Source of the DNA: Larimichthys crocea
Lineage: Eukaryota > Chordata > Actinopteri > Sciaenidae
NCBI RefSeq assembly: GCF_000972845.2
Contig: NC_040017.1
Coordinates: forward strand, 28,927,879-28,991,878
Reading direction: 5' to 3'
Length of the DNA: 64,000 nt
Shown here: in pieces, positions 1 through 11,747 of the stretch
Layout: every line of letters starts with the position of its first letter
How positions within the stretch are numbered: position 1 is the first letter of the stretch
The notes under the pieces: generated by a model
What the model saw: the letters and a program-made list of their open reading frames with translations, nothing else
What the model was told of the DNA's origin: nothing
Databases searched by the model: none
Translations under genes and position numbers: made by a program

Positions 1-1433
1 TCAGATTTACAGTTTATACACAAACAGCTGGACCTGAACACAAAACACCAACAGGCTAGCTGATTTACATAACTCGTTAGCTCGTGTTTTGCTAACATCA
101 GCTGATTTCAGTAGCTAACACGTAGCCGACACGTAGCTAACACGTAGCCGACACGTAGCCGACACGTAGCCGACACGTAGCTGACACGTAGCCGACACGT
201 AGACAACACGTAGCTGACACGTAGCCGACACGTAGCCGACACGTAGCTGACACGTAGCTGACACGTAGCCGACACGTAGCCGACGCGTAGCCGACACGTA
301 GCCGACACGTGGCTAACATGTAGCTGACACGTAGCCGACACGTAGCCGACACGTAGCTAAAACGTAGCTGACACGTAGCTGACACGTAGCTAACACGTAG
401 CCGACACGTAGCTGACACGTGGCCGACACGTAGCCGACACGTAGCCGACACGTAGCCGACACGTAGTTGACACGTAGCTGACACGTAGCTGACACGTGGC
501 CAACACGTGGCTAACACCTAGCCGACACGTGGCCAACACGTGGCTAACACCTAGCCGACACGTAGCCGACACGTGGCTAACACGTAGCCGACACGTGGCT
601 AACATGTATCTAACACGTAGCCGACACGTGGCTAACATGTGGCTAACACGTAGCCGACACGTAGTTGACACGTAGCCGACACGTAGCTGACACGTAGCTA
701 ACACGTAGCCGACACGTGGCTAACACGTAGCCGACACGTGGCTAATATGTGGCTAACACGTAGCCGACATGTGGCTAACATGTGGCTAACACGTAGCCGA
801 CACGTAGTTGACACATAGCCGACACGTAGCTGACACGTAGCTGACACGTAGCTGACACGTAGCCGACACGTGGCTAACACGTAGCCGACACGTGGCTAAC
901 ATGTATCTAACACGTAGCCGACACGTGGCTAACATGTGGCTAACACGTAGCCGACACGTAGCCGACACGTAGCCGACACGTAGCTGACACGTAGCCGACA
1001 CGTAGCCGACACGTAGCTGACACGTAGCCGACACGTAGCTGACACGTAGCTGACACGTAGCCGACACGTAGCTGACACGTAGCTAACGCGTAGCCGACAC
1101 GTAGTCGACACATAGCTGACACGTAGCTAACACGTAGCCGACATATAGCTAACACGTAGCTAACACGTAGCTAACACGTAGCCGACACGTAGCCGACACA
1201 TAGCTGACATGTGGCTAACACGTAGCCGACACGTAGCTGACATGTGGCTAACACGTAGCCGACACGTAGCTGACATGTGGCTAACACGTAGCCGACACGT
1301 GGCTAACACGTAGCCGACACGTAGCTGACACGTAGCTGACACGTAGCTGACATGTGGCTAACACGTAGCCGACACGTGGCTAACACGTAGCCGACACGAG
1401 AATCTGTTCTGTCCCGTCATCACGTCCTCTGAC

Positions 1434-1600
1434 CAGGGCCGGTCCTAGCTATGGGCAATGTGGGCGGCCGCCCAGGGCGCATTCTCCGTGGGGGGCGCAC
1501 GAACGCCCGAAAAAGCAAAAAACCTCGGTAATTTTCGATACCGCTCATTAAGTTGTCAACGCCCCGGGAGCGGGGTGTTGACAAGGCAGAGGGGGGCGTC
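1434..1600. mobile_element. hAT-like element end, cut by the N gap
   Basis: The sequence begins CAGGGCCGGTCCTAG and continues into GGGCGGCCGCCCAGGGCGC, a terminal sequence commonly seen on hAT-type elements in fish. It stops at the 10-N gap at 1601. No transposase is present. Confidence 0.5.
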
Positions 1601-1610
1601 NNNNNNNNNN
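1601..1610. other. assembly gap (10 N)
   Basis: Ten N bases. The 35 bases before the hAT fragment (from 1398) recur almost exactly at 1713-1750, so the gap lies inside a duplicated stretch. Confidence 1.
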
Positions 1611-2041
1611 GACACGTAGCTAACACGTAGCTGACACGTAGCCGACACGTAGCCGACACGTAGCTAACACGTAGCTAACACGTAGCTAACACGTAGCTGA
1701 CACGTAGCCGACACGAGAATATGTTCTGTCCTGTCATCACGTCCTCCGACCCTCGTCTTCAACATAAGTCACCTGATGTTTCACCTGTCAGACACCTGAA
1801 GCTTCTTCAGACACGCCGCCAACGCCGCCAGACGTTTCACCTGTCACCTTTCTGTTTCAACAGCGTCCACGCCGGCGGACCACGACTTTTTTTTTTTTAC
1901 TTTTCTCTGATAAACTGTTGAATCCTGTTGACGCTACGCTGACACGTCATCAGGTGAACGCTGTCTCTGCTGCCAACTGTAGCTGCTGTTAGCTCAGTTT
2001 GTTTGTTGGGCTGCCGGAACTGTGAGCTCAGAAGAAGAAGA

Positions 2042-2115
2042 AGAAGAAGAAGTAGTTTTCAGGCCCAGAGGTCAGCAGCTGCTGACCTCTGGGCCTGAAA
2101 ACTACTTCTTCTTCT
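2042..2115. repeat. perfect 74-bp palindrome
   Basis: Two 37-bp arms meet with no spacer at GTCAGCAG|CTGCTGAC. Outside the core the arms run into AGAAGAAG and CTTCTTCT tracts. Confidence 0.9.
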
Positions 2116-2117
2116 TC

Positions 2118-2225
2118 TATGGACATGATGGCAGAGGAGAAGAGAGTGAAGAGGACGCTGACGGAGGAAGCTAAGAAGAGAAAAGGAGAGTGACAAGAGT
2201 AAATGTGGGACTGACTTTTAGTGGT
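2118..2225 (+). mobile_element. repeat copy carrying the [12 protein letters not shown] coding fragment
   Basis: This copy runs from GGACATGATGGCAGAGGAG to TGGGACTGACTTTTAGTGG. A longer copy lies at 53930-54175 (plus) and a partial inverted copy at 18780-18900. The shared frame reads [20 protein letters not shown]. It is probably a transposon-derived exon; the family was not identified. Confidence 0.6.
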
Positions 2226-2598
2226 TGTATACGTAACGTTGCTGTAACGTTTGAGCAGCTCGGTTTATCAGAATAAAGAAGATGAAGAAAAGGCTTTTAT
2301 TGTGACGGTTCACAGGAAGTCTCTCCTCCTCCTCCTCCTTCTTCTTCTGTGGTTCAAACTGAACTCTGATTTGTGATGTAAAACTGATCAATTAGTGACG
2401 TCAGCACGCGCACGCGCGCGCACACACACACACGCACACACACACACACCTGTCTGCAGTTACAGATCAATCAGGCCGACCTGTCAATCAAAAACAAGCA
2501 GCCGACCAATCACAGTGATTGACAGCTGATCAGAACAGACCCGGACCACACAGGAGCACGTGGGCGGCGTGCATGTTGCTGCGGGGTTTGTGCGTGTT

Positions 2599-2602
<4 letters not shown>

Positions 2603-2670
<68 letters not shown>
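2603..2670. repeat. (GT)n microsatellite
   Basis: Uninterrupted GT dinucleotides. A shorter CA-rich tract lies at about 2405-2449. Open frames crossing 2510-3120 are periodicity artefacts. Confidence 0.95.
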
Positions 2671-2673
<3 letters not shown>

Positions 2674-3284
2674 CACAGTGTTCCGGAGGTCCTGCAGCGC
2701 TACGCTCATCCTGGAGCTCCGTCCCCGAAAACAGAGCGCTACCGACGGCCGCTCCGCCGGCCCATCCTCCCCGGCTGTCTGTCCGCCTGTCTGTGTGTCT
2801 GTCCTCCTGTCTGTCCTCCTGTCTGTCCTCCTGTCTGTCTCTGTGCGTCTCTCTGTTCTTCTTCTCCTCTTTTGTCCGTGCAGCAGCAGCAGGAGGTTTT
2901 TCTGCTCCCTCTCTCTCTCTCTCTGTCTCCTCAGACCCCGCCCAACATCCAACCAGCCTCTTCCTCTCACAAACAAACACACCCCGAGACACAAGAGGGG
3001 CTGACGTCATCCACACGGCCCTACGTCACCTCCTCCAGCTCATCTGGAGGGAGCCTCTTCATCATCATCATCATCTTCATCATGAAGTTACGAAACATCC
3101 TCAATGTCAAAGTTTGAAATAAAGTTTATTCAAATAAAAAATATATTTATATTTATATTTATATTTATATTTATATACACATTATTAGGGACAGATGTAC
3201 AGTGTGAGCTGTGGCATAACTTCATGTTTCACTTTGTGATGATGTTTGTTTATTATTTACGTAATTTACACTTACAGTTAGCTT

Positions 3285-3600
3285 ACGTTACGTTATGTTA
3301 CGTCACGTCATGTTACGTCACGTCATGTTACGTCATGTTACGTCATGTTACGTCACGTCATGTTACGTTACGTCATGTTACGTCACGTCATGTTACGTCA
3401 CGTCATGTTACGTCACGTCATGTTACGTTATGTTACGTTACGTCATGTTACGTTACGTTACATCATGTTACGTTATGTTACGTTGCGTCATGTTACGTTA
3501 TGTTACGTCACGTCATGTTACGTTATATTACGTTACGTCATGTTACGTTAGTCATGTTACGTTACGTCATGTTACGTTACGTCATGTGACGTTATGTTAT
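3285..3600. repeat. TGTTACGTTACGTCA-type array, copy 1
   Basis: Five-base words (TTACG, TCACG, TCATG) are repeated in a loose 10- to 15-bp period, ending in TTATG repeats to about 3690. The same array recurs at 4337-4775. Confidence 0.9.
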
Positions 3601-4224
3601 GTTGCATTGCGGTTAGGTTACAGTTAGCTTACGTTAGACTACAGTTATGTTATGTTATGTTATGTTATGTTATGTTATGTTATGTTATGGTTAGATTAGG
3701 TTTGGGCATGCTGCTGTAGAAAATCAAACAGAAATCATCTTCAGCTTCATGTCTGATCAATATTTCTAATATGGTTTTATTGATCTGACAGAGCAGGCAA
3801 AGATATAATCAACAGACTTTGTTGGCTGTTACACATCACCTGACCTCACACATAAGGTCAAATCAAACACACCTGTTGACAGTCAAGAGATCTGAGGTCA
3901 GGTTTTACAGAAAAGATGAACTCAGAATCTGAACACGTAGACAGGAAGTGACAAGTTGACAGGTTAAACATGAGCTGTACTGAAGAGTCAAGTTTCTGTT
4001 TTCTGTTACCTGAACCTGAAGAGCGGTTCACCGTGATCCAGTTTAATGTCCTCGACTGAACAAACAATAACACAGAGGAGGAAGCCAAAACTGGTTCAAC
4101 TGGTTGAACTGGATCCACTCAGCAGAGGAAGACGAGTCCTGATGAACTCTATCAAAATAAAAGTCCTGCACTGAACATCTTTATTTATCAGGGACAACAC
4201 TGATTCATTAAATATTAACCATCT

Positions 4225-4340
4225 CAGACAGTCACGAAGACTACGTCCAGGTTTTAGACAGTCTGCGGGGACGTCATAGAGACTACGTCCAGGTTTTAGA
4301 CAGTCTGCGGGGACGTCACAGAGACTACGTCCAGGTTTTA
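4225..4340 (-). repeat. 42-bp minisatellite, locus 1
   Basis: Units of GTCTAAAACCTGGACGTAGT followed by CTCCGTGACGTCCCCGCAGACT, read on the minus strand, about 2.5 copies. One further unit lies at 4908-4952. Confidence 0.9.
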
Positions 4341-4775
4341 CGTTACGTCATGTTACGTCATGTTACATTATGTCATGTAACGTTACGTCATGTTACGTTA
4401 CGTCATATTATGTTACGTCATGTTACGTTACGTCATATTATGTTACGTCATGTTACGTTACGTTATATCATGTTACGTTATATCATGTTACGTTACGTCA
4501 TGTTACGTCATGTTACGTTACGTCACGTCATGTTATGTTACGTTATGTCGTGTTACGTTACGTCATGTTACGTTACGTCATGTTACGTTACATCGTGTTA
4601 TGTCATGTTACGTTACGTCGTGTTACGTTACGTCATGTTATGTTACGTTACATCATGTTACGTTACGTCATGTTATGTTACATCATGTTACGTTACGTCA
4701 TGTTACGTTACGTCATGTTACGTTACGTCATGTTACGTTACGTCACGTCATGTTATGTTGCGTCATGTTACGTTA
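4337..4775. repeat. TGTTACGTTACGTCA-type array, copy 2
   Basis: This is the same word set as 3285-3600. About 110 bp flanking it (4795-4905) also repeats 4080-4190, so the unit was duplicated together with flanking single-copy sequence. Confidence 0.9.
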
Positions 4776-5236
4776 CATTAAAGTTCAGCCGAAACGAACC
4801 AAAACTGGTTCAACTGGTCGAACTGGATCCATTCAGCAGAGGAAGACGAGTCCTTAAGAACTCTATCAAAATAAAAGTCCTGCACTGAACATCTTTATTT
4901 ATCAGACATCTCAGACAGTCTGCAGGGACGTCACTGAGACTACGTCCAGGTAGTGTCAACAGCAGATCAACATGATCAACAATCAGAGAAATCCCTTCCT
5001 GTTTCATGAAGTTCTGATCTGGTTCTGGTTCAGTGACGTGTTATGTAACAGCTCCCTCTGCTGACTGCAGACTCACAGTACAGACTGGTCATCATTTGTA
5101 GTTCTGTTTTCAACATCATTTAGGACAACAGCTCCCATGATCCTCCTGTTCTCCTCAGGCTTAGTGGTGATGTAATGCTTGTATTTGTCCAGCAGAGGGA
5201 GGAGTGACATCAACATTCTGTTAATGCTGTCTTTAA

Positions 5237-5680
5237 CCCTCTCCTTCCTTCCTTCCTTCCTTCCTTCCTCCCTCCCTCCCTTCCTTCCATCCTTCCTTCC
5301 TTCCTCCCTCTCCTTCCTTCCTCCCTTCCTTCCTTCCTTCCTTCCTTTCTTCCTCCCTCTCCTTCCTTCCTTCCTTCCTTCCTTCCTTCTTCCCTCCCTT
5401 CCTTCCATCCTTCCTTCCTCCCTTCCTTCCTTCCTTTCTTCCTCCCTCGCTCCCTTCCTTCTTCCCTCCCTTCCTTCCATCCTTCCTTCCTTCCTTCCTC
5501 CCTTCCTTCCATCCTTCCTTCCTTCCTTCCTCCCTCTCCTTCCTCCCTCCCTTCCATCCTTCCTTCCTTCCTTCCTTCCTTCCTTCCTTCCTTCCTTTCT
5601 TCCTTCCTTCCTTCCTCCCTCTCCTCCCTCCCTCCCTTCCTTCCTTCCTTCCTTCCTCCCTCTCCTTCCTTCCTTCCTTC
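5237..5680. repeat. (CTTCC)n polypyrimidine tract
   Basis: About 440 bp of CTTCC and CTCCC with almost no purines on the plus strand. All long frames across it are artefacts. Confidence 0.95.
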
Positions 5681-5699
5681 GTCCAGTCCTCTGTTTCCT

Positions 5700-6780
5700 C
5701 ACTTTCTTTTTGAACTGAGATCAGATGATCAGTTTAAAGAAGCTGATGGCATCACCGCTAAGAGAACCTGAACCTGGACAACCTGAAGAGCCCGAGAACC
5801 AGGAGAACCTGGTGCACCTGAAAACCTGGAGGATGAAGAACCAGGAGAACCTGGAGAATGTGGAGCTTGGAGTTCTGACCATAACTAAAGTTCTGTGGAG
5901 GACGTCATCGTCATTTTTTATTTTTAATGATAAAGATATTTTATAGGTTTTGCACAGGATGTTTTATTTTGATTCTCGTTCTTGAGGGCCAAACCAAACA
6001 AAGGTTTGTACGGACTCTGTTCGTCTCTCAAAGCTTCTAGAAGAGGATGAATCATCGTCACACACTGCTTCTTATATTTGATACATTTATTTTTTTCTTT
6101 CTGTGAGTAAATGAGAAGAAAATGAGTGAAGGAAAGAAGTGATGAGGAGAGGAGGTGAAGAAGGAGGAGTTCAGACTCTTTTCAGGCTGAAGAAGAAAAA
6201 CAGCAGCTGTTCTCTGAATGAAGACGAGTTTTCTTTTCACTCCACTTCAATCCAGATAGAAAACCTTCAGCGAGTCATGAGACGGCGACGTTTGATTCCC
6301 GGAGAGACGAAGAACGTCTGAGAAGACGAGAGACAGGAAGCCGAATCATCTTCAACACCTGTTGAGAGAGTCGATTCAGAGTTTGTTTTCAAACTCCCTT
6401 TGAGAAATCAATTCATTACGTGTCCGTAAAAACACGAGACAAAGGACGTCACACGTCCACAGACTGACTGTCAGTTCAGCATCGATATAATCCACAAAGA
6501 TGAACTGAGTTTCTGTACAAACTTCTTTTTTAGACGGTTTTGATGCAGCGCTGCTCGATGTGTTGGAGGTCACAGACATTCAGTGTTGGCTTACGTACAC
6601 GAGATTTCTCTGGATTCTCTGAATCTTTGAATTTGAATTGAATAATAATCCACAAAGATAAACTTCATGTTTTGGAGTGTGTCGCCTCAACAACTCAAGA
6701 GTGACAACAGATCCTGATTTGTTTGTTTGAGACTAAAGCAGGAGCGTGGACCTTTTTTCTTCTGCCAACACCTCCAAAGG
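5700..6780. other. no gene recognised
   Basis: Single-copy looking AT-rich sequence. Short open frames (for example 5725-5946) have no recognisable domain. The left arm of an inverted repeat lies at 6410-6452. Confidence 0.5.
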
Positions 6781-7125
6781 ATGGCGCCCAGGAAGATCCC
6801 GATGAGATGTTGACGAAGGACCACTCTACTCCGAACTCCTCACCTGATCTCTAAGGCTGAGCCCGGATACTTGGTGGAGGAAGCTCATTTCAGCCGCTTG
6901 TATCCGCGATCTCATTCTTTAGGTCACTACCCAAAGCTCATGTCCAGAGGTGAGGGTCAGGACGTAGATGGACCGGAAACTCTTCCTGAGCTTCCTGCTC
7001 AGCTCACCTCTGAACCACAATGGTCCGGTACGACGTCTATGGTACTGCAGACGCCGGTCCATCTCAGGCCTCATCTTCCTATTATTTGTGGACAAGACCC
7101 TAAGATACTTGAACTCCTTGATCTG
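6780..7125 (-). mobile_element. decayed non-LTR retrotransposon fragment
   Basis: Minus-strand pieces read ELSRKLRKSFRSIYVLTLTSGHELWVVT and RSRIQAAEMSFLHQVSGLSLRDQV across a stop. They match the region after the reverse transcriptase in a common fish LINE (SRIQAAEMSFLRRVAG type). No intact ORF remains. Confidence 0.7.
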
Positions 7126-7737
7126 GGGCAGCAGCTGGCTCCCAACAGGCCAGTTTAAGCGGGATCTGTTTTATATAATCTTACATTCACTGTTTTAAAG
7201 GTTGGAGATTATCAGTAAGGCAAAAAGTCATTTGAAGATACTCCCTTACTTGGGTAACAACCCGGTCCAAACCCGGAGGCAGCAGTCCATCGTTTCCTCT
7301 CACGTTTGTTGACTTCTTTCTTGGTTCTGATCCACCAGTTCTTTTAGGTGGTTTAAAAGGTGAGCGCTGTTTGATTCTGGCCTAACCCAAACCATGTCCG
7401 TGACCTCCGACCCATCAGGTAGCTCTGCATTTAAATCCGTCTAAAAAAGAGTCCGTCCTTTATCTCGTGTTGTCACGGACACGTAATGAATTGTTCGTGT
7501 CATATTTCTTAAAGGGACGGCGCAGGGAGCTTTGCAGACTGAACCGCACGCTGTTTCTACCCATCATGCACTGGGTTCAACAAAGACCTTGACACGCCTC
7601 CAAACCTGGAGGGTGTTGATAACGTTTCCGTGGCAACAGGCTTTGTTTCTCTGGTTTATCAGTCACTCTGTGATTGGTCCAGACCACCTGATGGTTGTTT
7701 GACCTCTGACCTCTTTACGGCTGCTGATGTCATCCTG

Positions 7738-7740
<3 letters not shown>

Positions 7741-7814
<74 letters not shown>

Positions 7815-7889
7815 AGTGCTGCAGCTGATTAGTCGTCTTTTTTCTTTTCATTGAATCGTCTTTTTAAGGTACGATCAGAATTAGCAACT

Positions 7890-7921
<32 letters not shown>

Positions 7922-7933
7922 CGCCTTTTAACT

Positions 7934-7975
<42 letters not shown>
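7741..7975. repeat. GT, CA and GT microsatellite cluster
   Basis: (GT)n at 7741-7813, (CA)n at 7893-7920 and (GT)n at 7936-7975. The last two are inverted around a 15-bp spacer and could pair as a hairpin. Confidence 0.95.
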
Positions 7976-7976
<1 letters not shown>

Positions 7977-8232
7977 GTGTTCCAGTGAAGCTTTCAGCTG
8001 TAATTAAAGCTCATTAAACTTTATTGAAGCCTGTTTGAAACGCCGGCATCTGATTGGCTGACAGGTTCATGCGGCTGCAGCTGCAGCTTCCTGTTTATTA
8101 AAGAAGACGCTCGCTTCTTAACGAGGCGAAGAGGTGAGTGACATCATCCCAGCTTCCTGTCAGAGACTTAAGACACCTGCAGACTCACCTTCATAAAACA
8201 TGTTATGAACACTGAAGAAGCGTGGAGACAAC

Positions 8233-8572
8233 CTGGACGTAGTCTCTGTGACCATAGACTGTCTAAAACCTGGACGTAGTCTCCGTGACCACAGACTGTC
8301 TAAAACCTGGACGTAGTCTCCGTGACCACAGACTGTCTAAAACCTGGACGTAGTCTCCGTGACGTCCCCACAGACTGTCTAAAACCTGGACGTAGTCTCT
8401 GTGACGTCCCCGCAGACTGTCTAAAACCTGGACGTAGTCTCTGTGACGTCCCCGCAGACTGTCTAAAACCTGGACGTAGTCTCTGTGACATCCCCGCAGA
8501 CTGTCTAAAACCTGGACGTAGTCTCCGTGACGTCCCCGCAGACTGTCTAAAACCTGGATGTAGTCTCCGTGA
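8233..8572 (+). repeat. 42-bp minisatellite, locus 2
   Basis: About eight units. The first three are 37-bp forms lacking GTCCC; the rest are 42 bp. At 42 bp (14 codons) the frame stays open and reads DCLKPGRSLRDVPA repeatedly, which is an artefact of unit length. Confidence 0.95.
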
Positions 8573-8853
8573 TTGCTGATGTTGTATTGTTTATACCAGT
8601 GCTATAGCCTCTCTGTTTTCAGCAGCACAGACTCTGGTTCGGGTCTTTCGGACCCTCGGTGCTTTGCGACTTTCCTTGATGTTTTTTTGACATTTATGGT
8701 TCCCAAGTTACAACCAGCACTGATTATAAGTGACAATATAATCAAACTGAGACAGAACATTAAATGTGAATCAGACTCATCAGTGATGAACCTTCTCTCA
8801 GCTGTCAATCATATCAAACAAAGAATGAACGAATGAAAGGACAGCAACAGCTG

Positions 8854-8854
<1 letters not shown>

Positions 8855-8911
<57 letters not shown>
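8855..8911. repeat. (CA)n microsatellite
   Basis: Uninterrupted CA dinucleotides. Confidence 0.95.
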
Positions 8912-8913
<2 letters not shown>

Positions 8914-9689
8914 TGTGTTTCTCAAACTTTATCTTTATTTATCTTCAGACCGTTTGACGGACACTTCGTTAGATTGTCTCAGTACAAACTTCACACTGAC
9001 CTCCTCCGTCTCTCAGCTGATCGTTCCAACATTAACGTGCTCGTCCTCCGAGCTGCTTCAGTGATGGACGATGAAATGTGATTTTATGATATTGTCTTCA
9101 TGGAAACTTCAGTGTGTTTGTGCAGCTGTGACATGGACATGAGGATGAACCTTCAGGGATCAATAAAGTCTGATTGATTTGATATCAGGCTGATTAAAAT
9201 AATAATAATGACTCTTCTTGTTGCTATGGAGACACTGTGTTTATTATCCTTCATTAAATGCCGTTTTACTGTCGACTCTCCCCTCACTTCAATCCGCTCC
9301 AATGAAGACCTGATGAAGGTTTCATTTTATTTCCTGCTCCTCCTCCTCCTCCTCCTCTTTCTCCTCTTCCTCCTCCTCTTCCTCCTCCTCCTCTTTCTCC
9401 TCTTCCTCCTCCTCCTCCTCTTTCTCCTCCTCCTCCTGCTCCTCCTCCTCCTCTGCTCCTCCATCCTCTTCTCACACCAGCACCCTGTACTTTTCTACGC
9501 TGCTCCCACCTTCTTAATCTCACCCTTCCCTCCTTCCTCACACAGCCACACAGCAAATCAGTCATTCGCGGGGAGCTGGGGTTGCGCCAGGGACCAGACA
9601 GACAGACAGAGACGGACCGACCGGACGGAGACACAGACAGAGCACAGACAGACGACGCAGACAGACAGACAGCACAGACAGACAGACAA

Positions 9690-10833
9690 GAGACAGGACA
9701 GAAGACAGAAACAGAGACATTCCTTGCAGCTCAAACTTTTCTTCTCGAGCTTTTTTTTTTTTTCTTTATCTGTTGAATGAATAAATTCAGCTTTGATGCT
9801 TTAAGATAAACATGAAAAATGACTTTGTAACTGAATACAGCCAGACAGGTGCAGAGACAGAAGCAGGTGCAGGACAGAGACAGACAGGTGCGAGCAGAGG
9901 ACAGAGACAGACAGGTGCAGAGACAGAGGTGCAGAGACAGAGACAGCCAGGTGCAGAGACCAGCAGACAGACAGGTGCAGAGACAGACAGGTGCAGAGAC
10001 AGAGACAGACAGGTGCAGAGACAGAGACAGGTGCAGAGACAGAGACAGACAGGGAGACAGAGACAGATCAGACAGTGGCAGAGAGACAGAGGACAACAGG
10101 TGCAGAGACAGACATGCCAGAAACGAGAGACAGACAGTATAAATGTGAGCGGATAACTGATCAGAGATTTGATGTAAGTCAGACACAGAACAAAGAAAAA
10201 TGTCAGCTATGAATCAGATCTAATGTTTTGTCTTCATGATTTTAAAGTTCAGAGTTTTGATCGTTTGAATATTGAAGACTGAGTCAGCTGTGATGAACTT
10301 ATTTATTCAGCTGATGAAAATCGATCAAACACAACAACAGACCATGATGAATGTTCAGAGTTCATTTGTTAATTAATCATCTCTGAGATTTTACAGTGTT
10401 TGATTCAGTCAATGACTGAGAAACACGAAGACTTCTGATCTGTGTGTGATCACTTGTAAACGCCTGAGTCAGGATCAGGTCACATACTAACACATATATA
10501 AAACACATATATAAACACATATATAAAACACATATATGAACATGTATTAAACATATATATGAACATGTATGTTCAGACCAGCAGAGGGCAGCAGTGTTTC
10601 AACTTTTTCTCTATGATTGAGAAAACAAACGATTATTAAATTCATCTGCTGATTATTTCTCTGATGACGCTGACCGAGCGATCACACAAAAAAACGTTTC
10701 AGTCAGTGAAGACTTTATGTAAAAATATAGATTTTATTATGTTAAGTACATTTGAGACATGATGAGTTTAAACTTAAGTCTGAGCTTCTATATATATCTA
10801 TATATATATATATTTATATTTATAGATTATATA

Positions 10834-10871
<38 letters not shown>

Positions 10872-11737
10872 AACCTTCTGTTGAGTTTTGATATTGTCGA
10901 TATCTTTAAACGTGTCTGTTGTCGTGGTTCTTTCAGGCCTGACCCGGTCCTCCTGGCGGAGAGCTGCTCCTGTCGGACCTCCTTCAGGTGAGAACGAGGC
11001 TCTGGAGGAGGAGAACTTCCCTCTGGCTGAGGAGAGAACCCGAAGACATCCATGTGGATCTGGAGGCGAGCCGCCGCGGCGCAGTGGTCCACTGCTCGCC
11101 CCCCGAGAGAGAGGAAAAGCCGGCTGCAAGAACTTCTTCTGGAAGACCTTCACCTCCTGCTGAGATCCTCTCATCTTCATCCCACCTCCTCCTCGTCCTC
11201 CTCGTCTTCATCAGCCGCTGTCACGAAACTGTCCGACCCGTCCCACGATCGTTGGATGAATGTTTGATTTTTCTGGGCGATTCTTCTGAAGTAAACATGA
11301 AACTACTTTTTAATTGTTGGTTTGAATAAATCGTTTTGAGACAAAAAACACTCGTCGACTCATCTGTCTTCTGACGGAGGAGGAGGAGGCAGAGGGAGGG
11401 GAGGAGGAAGGAGAGAGGAGAGGAAGGGGTGGAGGAGCAGAGAAGAGTGAGGAGGAAGAGCAGGAGAGGAGACAGAGGGAGGAGGAGAGAGGAAGAGCAG
11501 GAGGAGGAGAGCAGAGGAGGAAGAGCAGGAGGAAAGGAGAAAGAGGACAGGAGAAAGAGTGAGGGGGAGCAGAAGGAGGTAGCAGAAATAAAATGAACCT
11601 TCCTCAGGTATTCATTGGAGCGGATTGAGGAGAGGGAGAGTCGACAGTTAAAACGGCCTTTTTAATGAAGGATAATAAAAAACGTTTGTCTCCATAGCAA
11701 AAAAAGCAGAGTCATTATTATTATTTTAATCAGCCTG
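9690..11737. repeat. left arm of palindromic duplication around the gap at 11738
   Basis: This stretch is the reverse complement of about 11748-13740, with scattered single-base indels. It contains the CAGACAGGTGCAGAGACAG minisatellite (about 9840-10130), an AT tract (10790-10865), the extra sst1 exon 2 and a GA-rich block. A further direct copy of the outer end lies at 9188-9340. Confidence 0.9.
10937..11163 (+). pseudogene. sst1.1: inverted extra copy of sst1 exon 2 with intact somatostatin-14
   Basis: After acceptor TTCTTTCAG the sequence is nearly identical to sst1 exon 2 on the minus strand at 12320-12538. The last 14 codons before TGA (11119-11160) read [14 protein letters not shown], the invariant somatostatin-14, preceded by a basic site. 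The pro-region has several one-base slips; for example, the expected SSLAELL is read as SSWRRAAP. No copy of exon 1 was found upstream on this strand: 9190-9600 is CT-rich filler. It lies in a palindromic block around the N gap at 11738. I read it as an assembly duplicate of one real gene; a true inverted partial duplication is the alternative. Confidence 0.8.
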
Positions 11738-11747
11738 NNNNNNNNNN
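11738..11747. other. assembly gap (10 N) at palindrome centre
   Basis: Ten N bases. The sequence on the left (reading outward) equals the sequence on the right (reading outward), beginning CAGGCTGATTAAAATAATAA on one side and CAGGCGATTAAAATAATAAT on the other. Confidence 1.

Larger units (their letters stand above)
111..1713. repeat. 11-bp minisatellite (ACACGTAGCCG type)
   Basis: Well over 100 units of an 11-bp word alternate between ACACGTAGCCG, ACACGTAGCTG and ACACGTGGCTA. The array is interrupted by a hAT-like fragment and an N gap (about 1397-1610). Long open frames across it are products of the periodicity and not genes. Confidence 0.95.

Noticed and set aside
108..1342. Repeated ATC-LRVSY frames
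   Set aside because: Artefact of the 11-bp minisatellite (11 units of three codons repeat every 33 bp).
8233..8572. CRISPR-like regular repeats (also 17550-17877 and 59975-60345)
   Set aside because: Units follow each other directly with no unique spacers, and the genome is a vertebrate; these are minisatellites.
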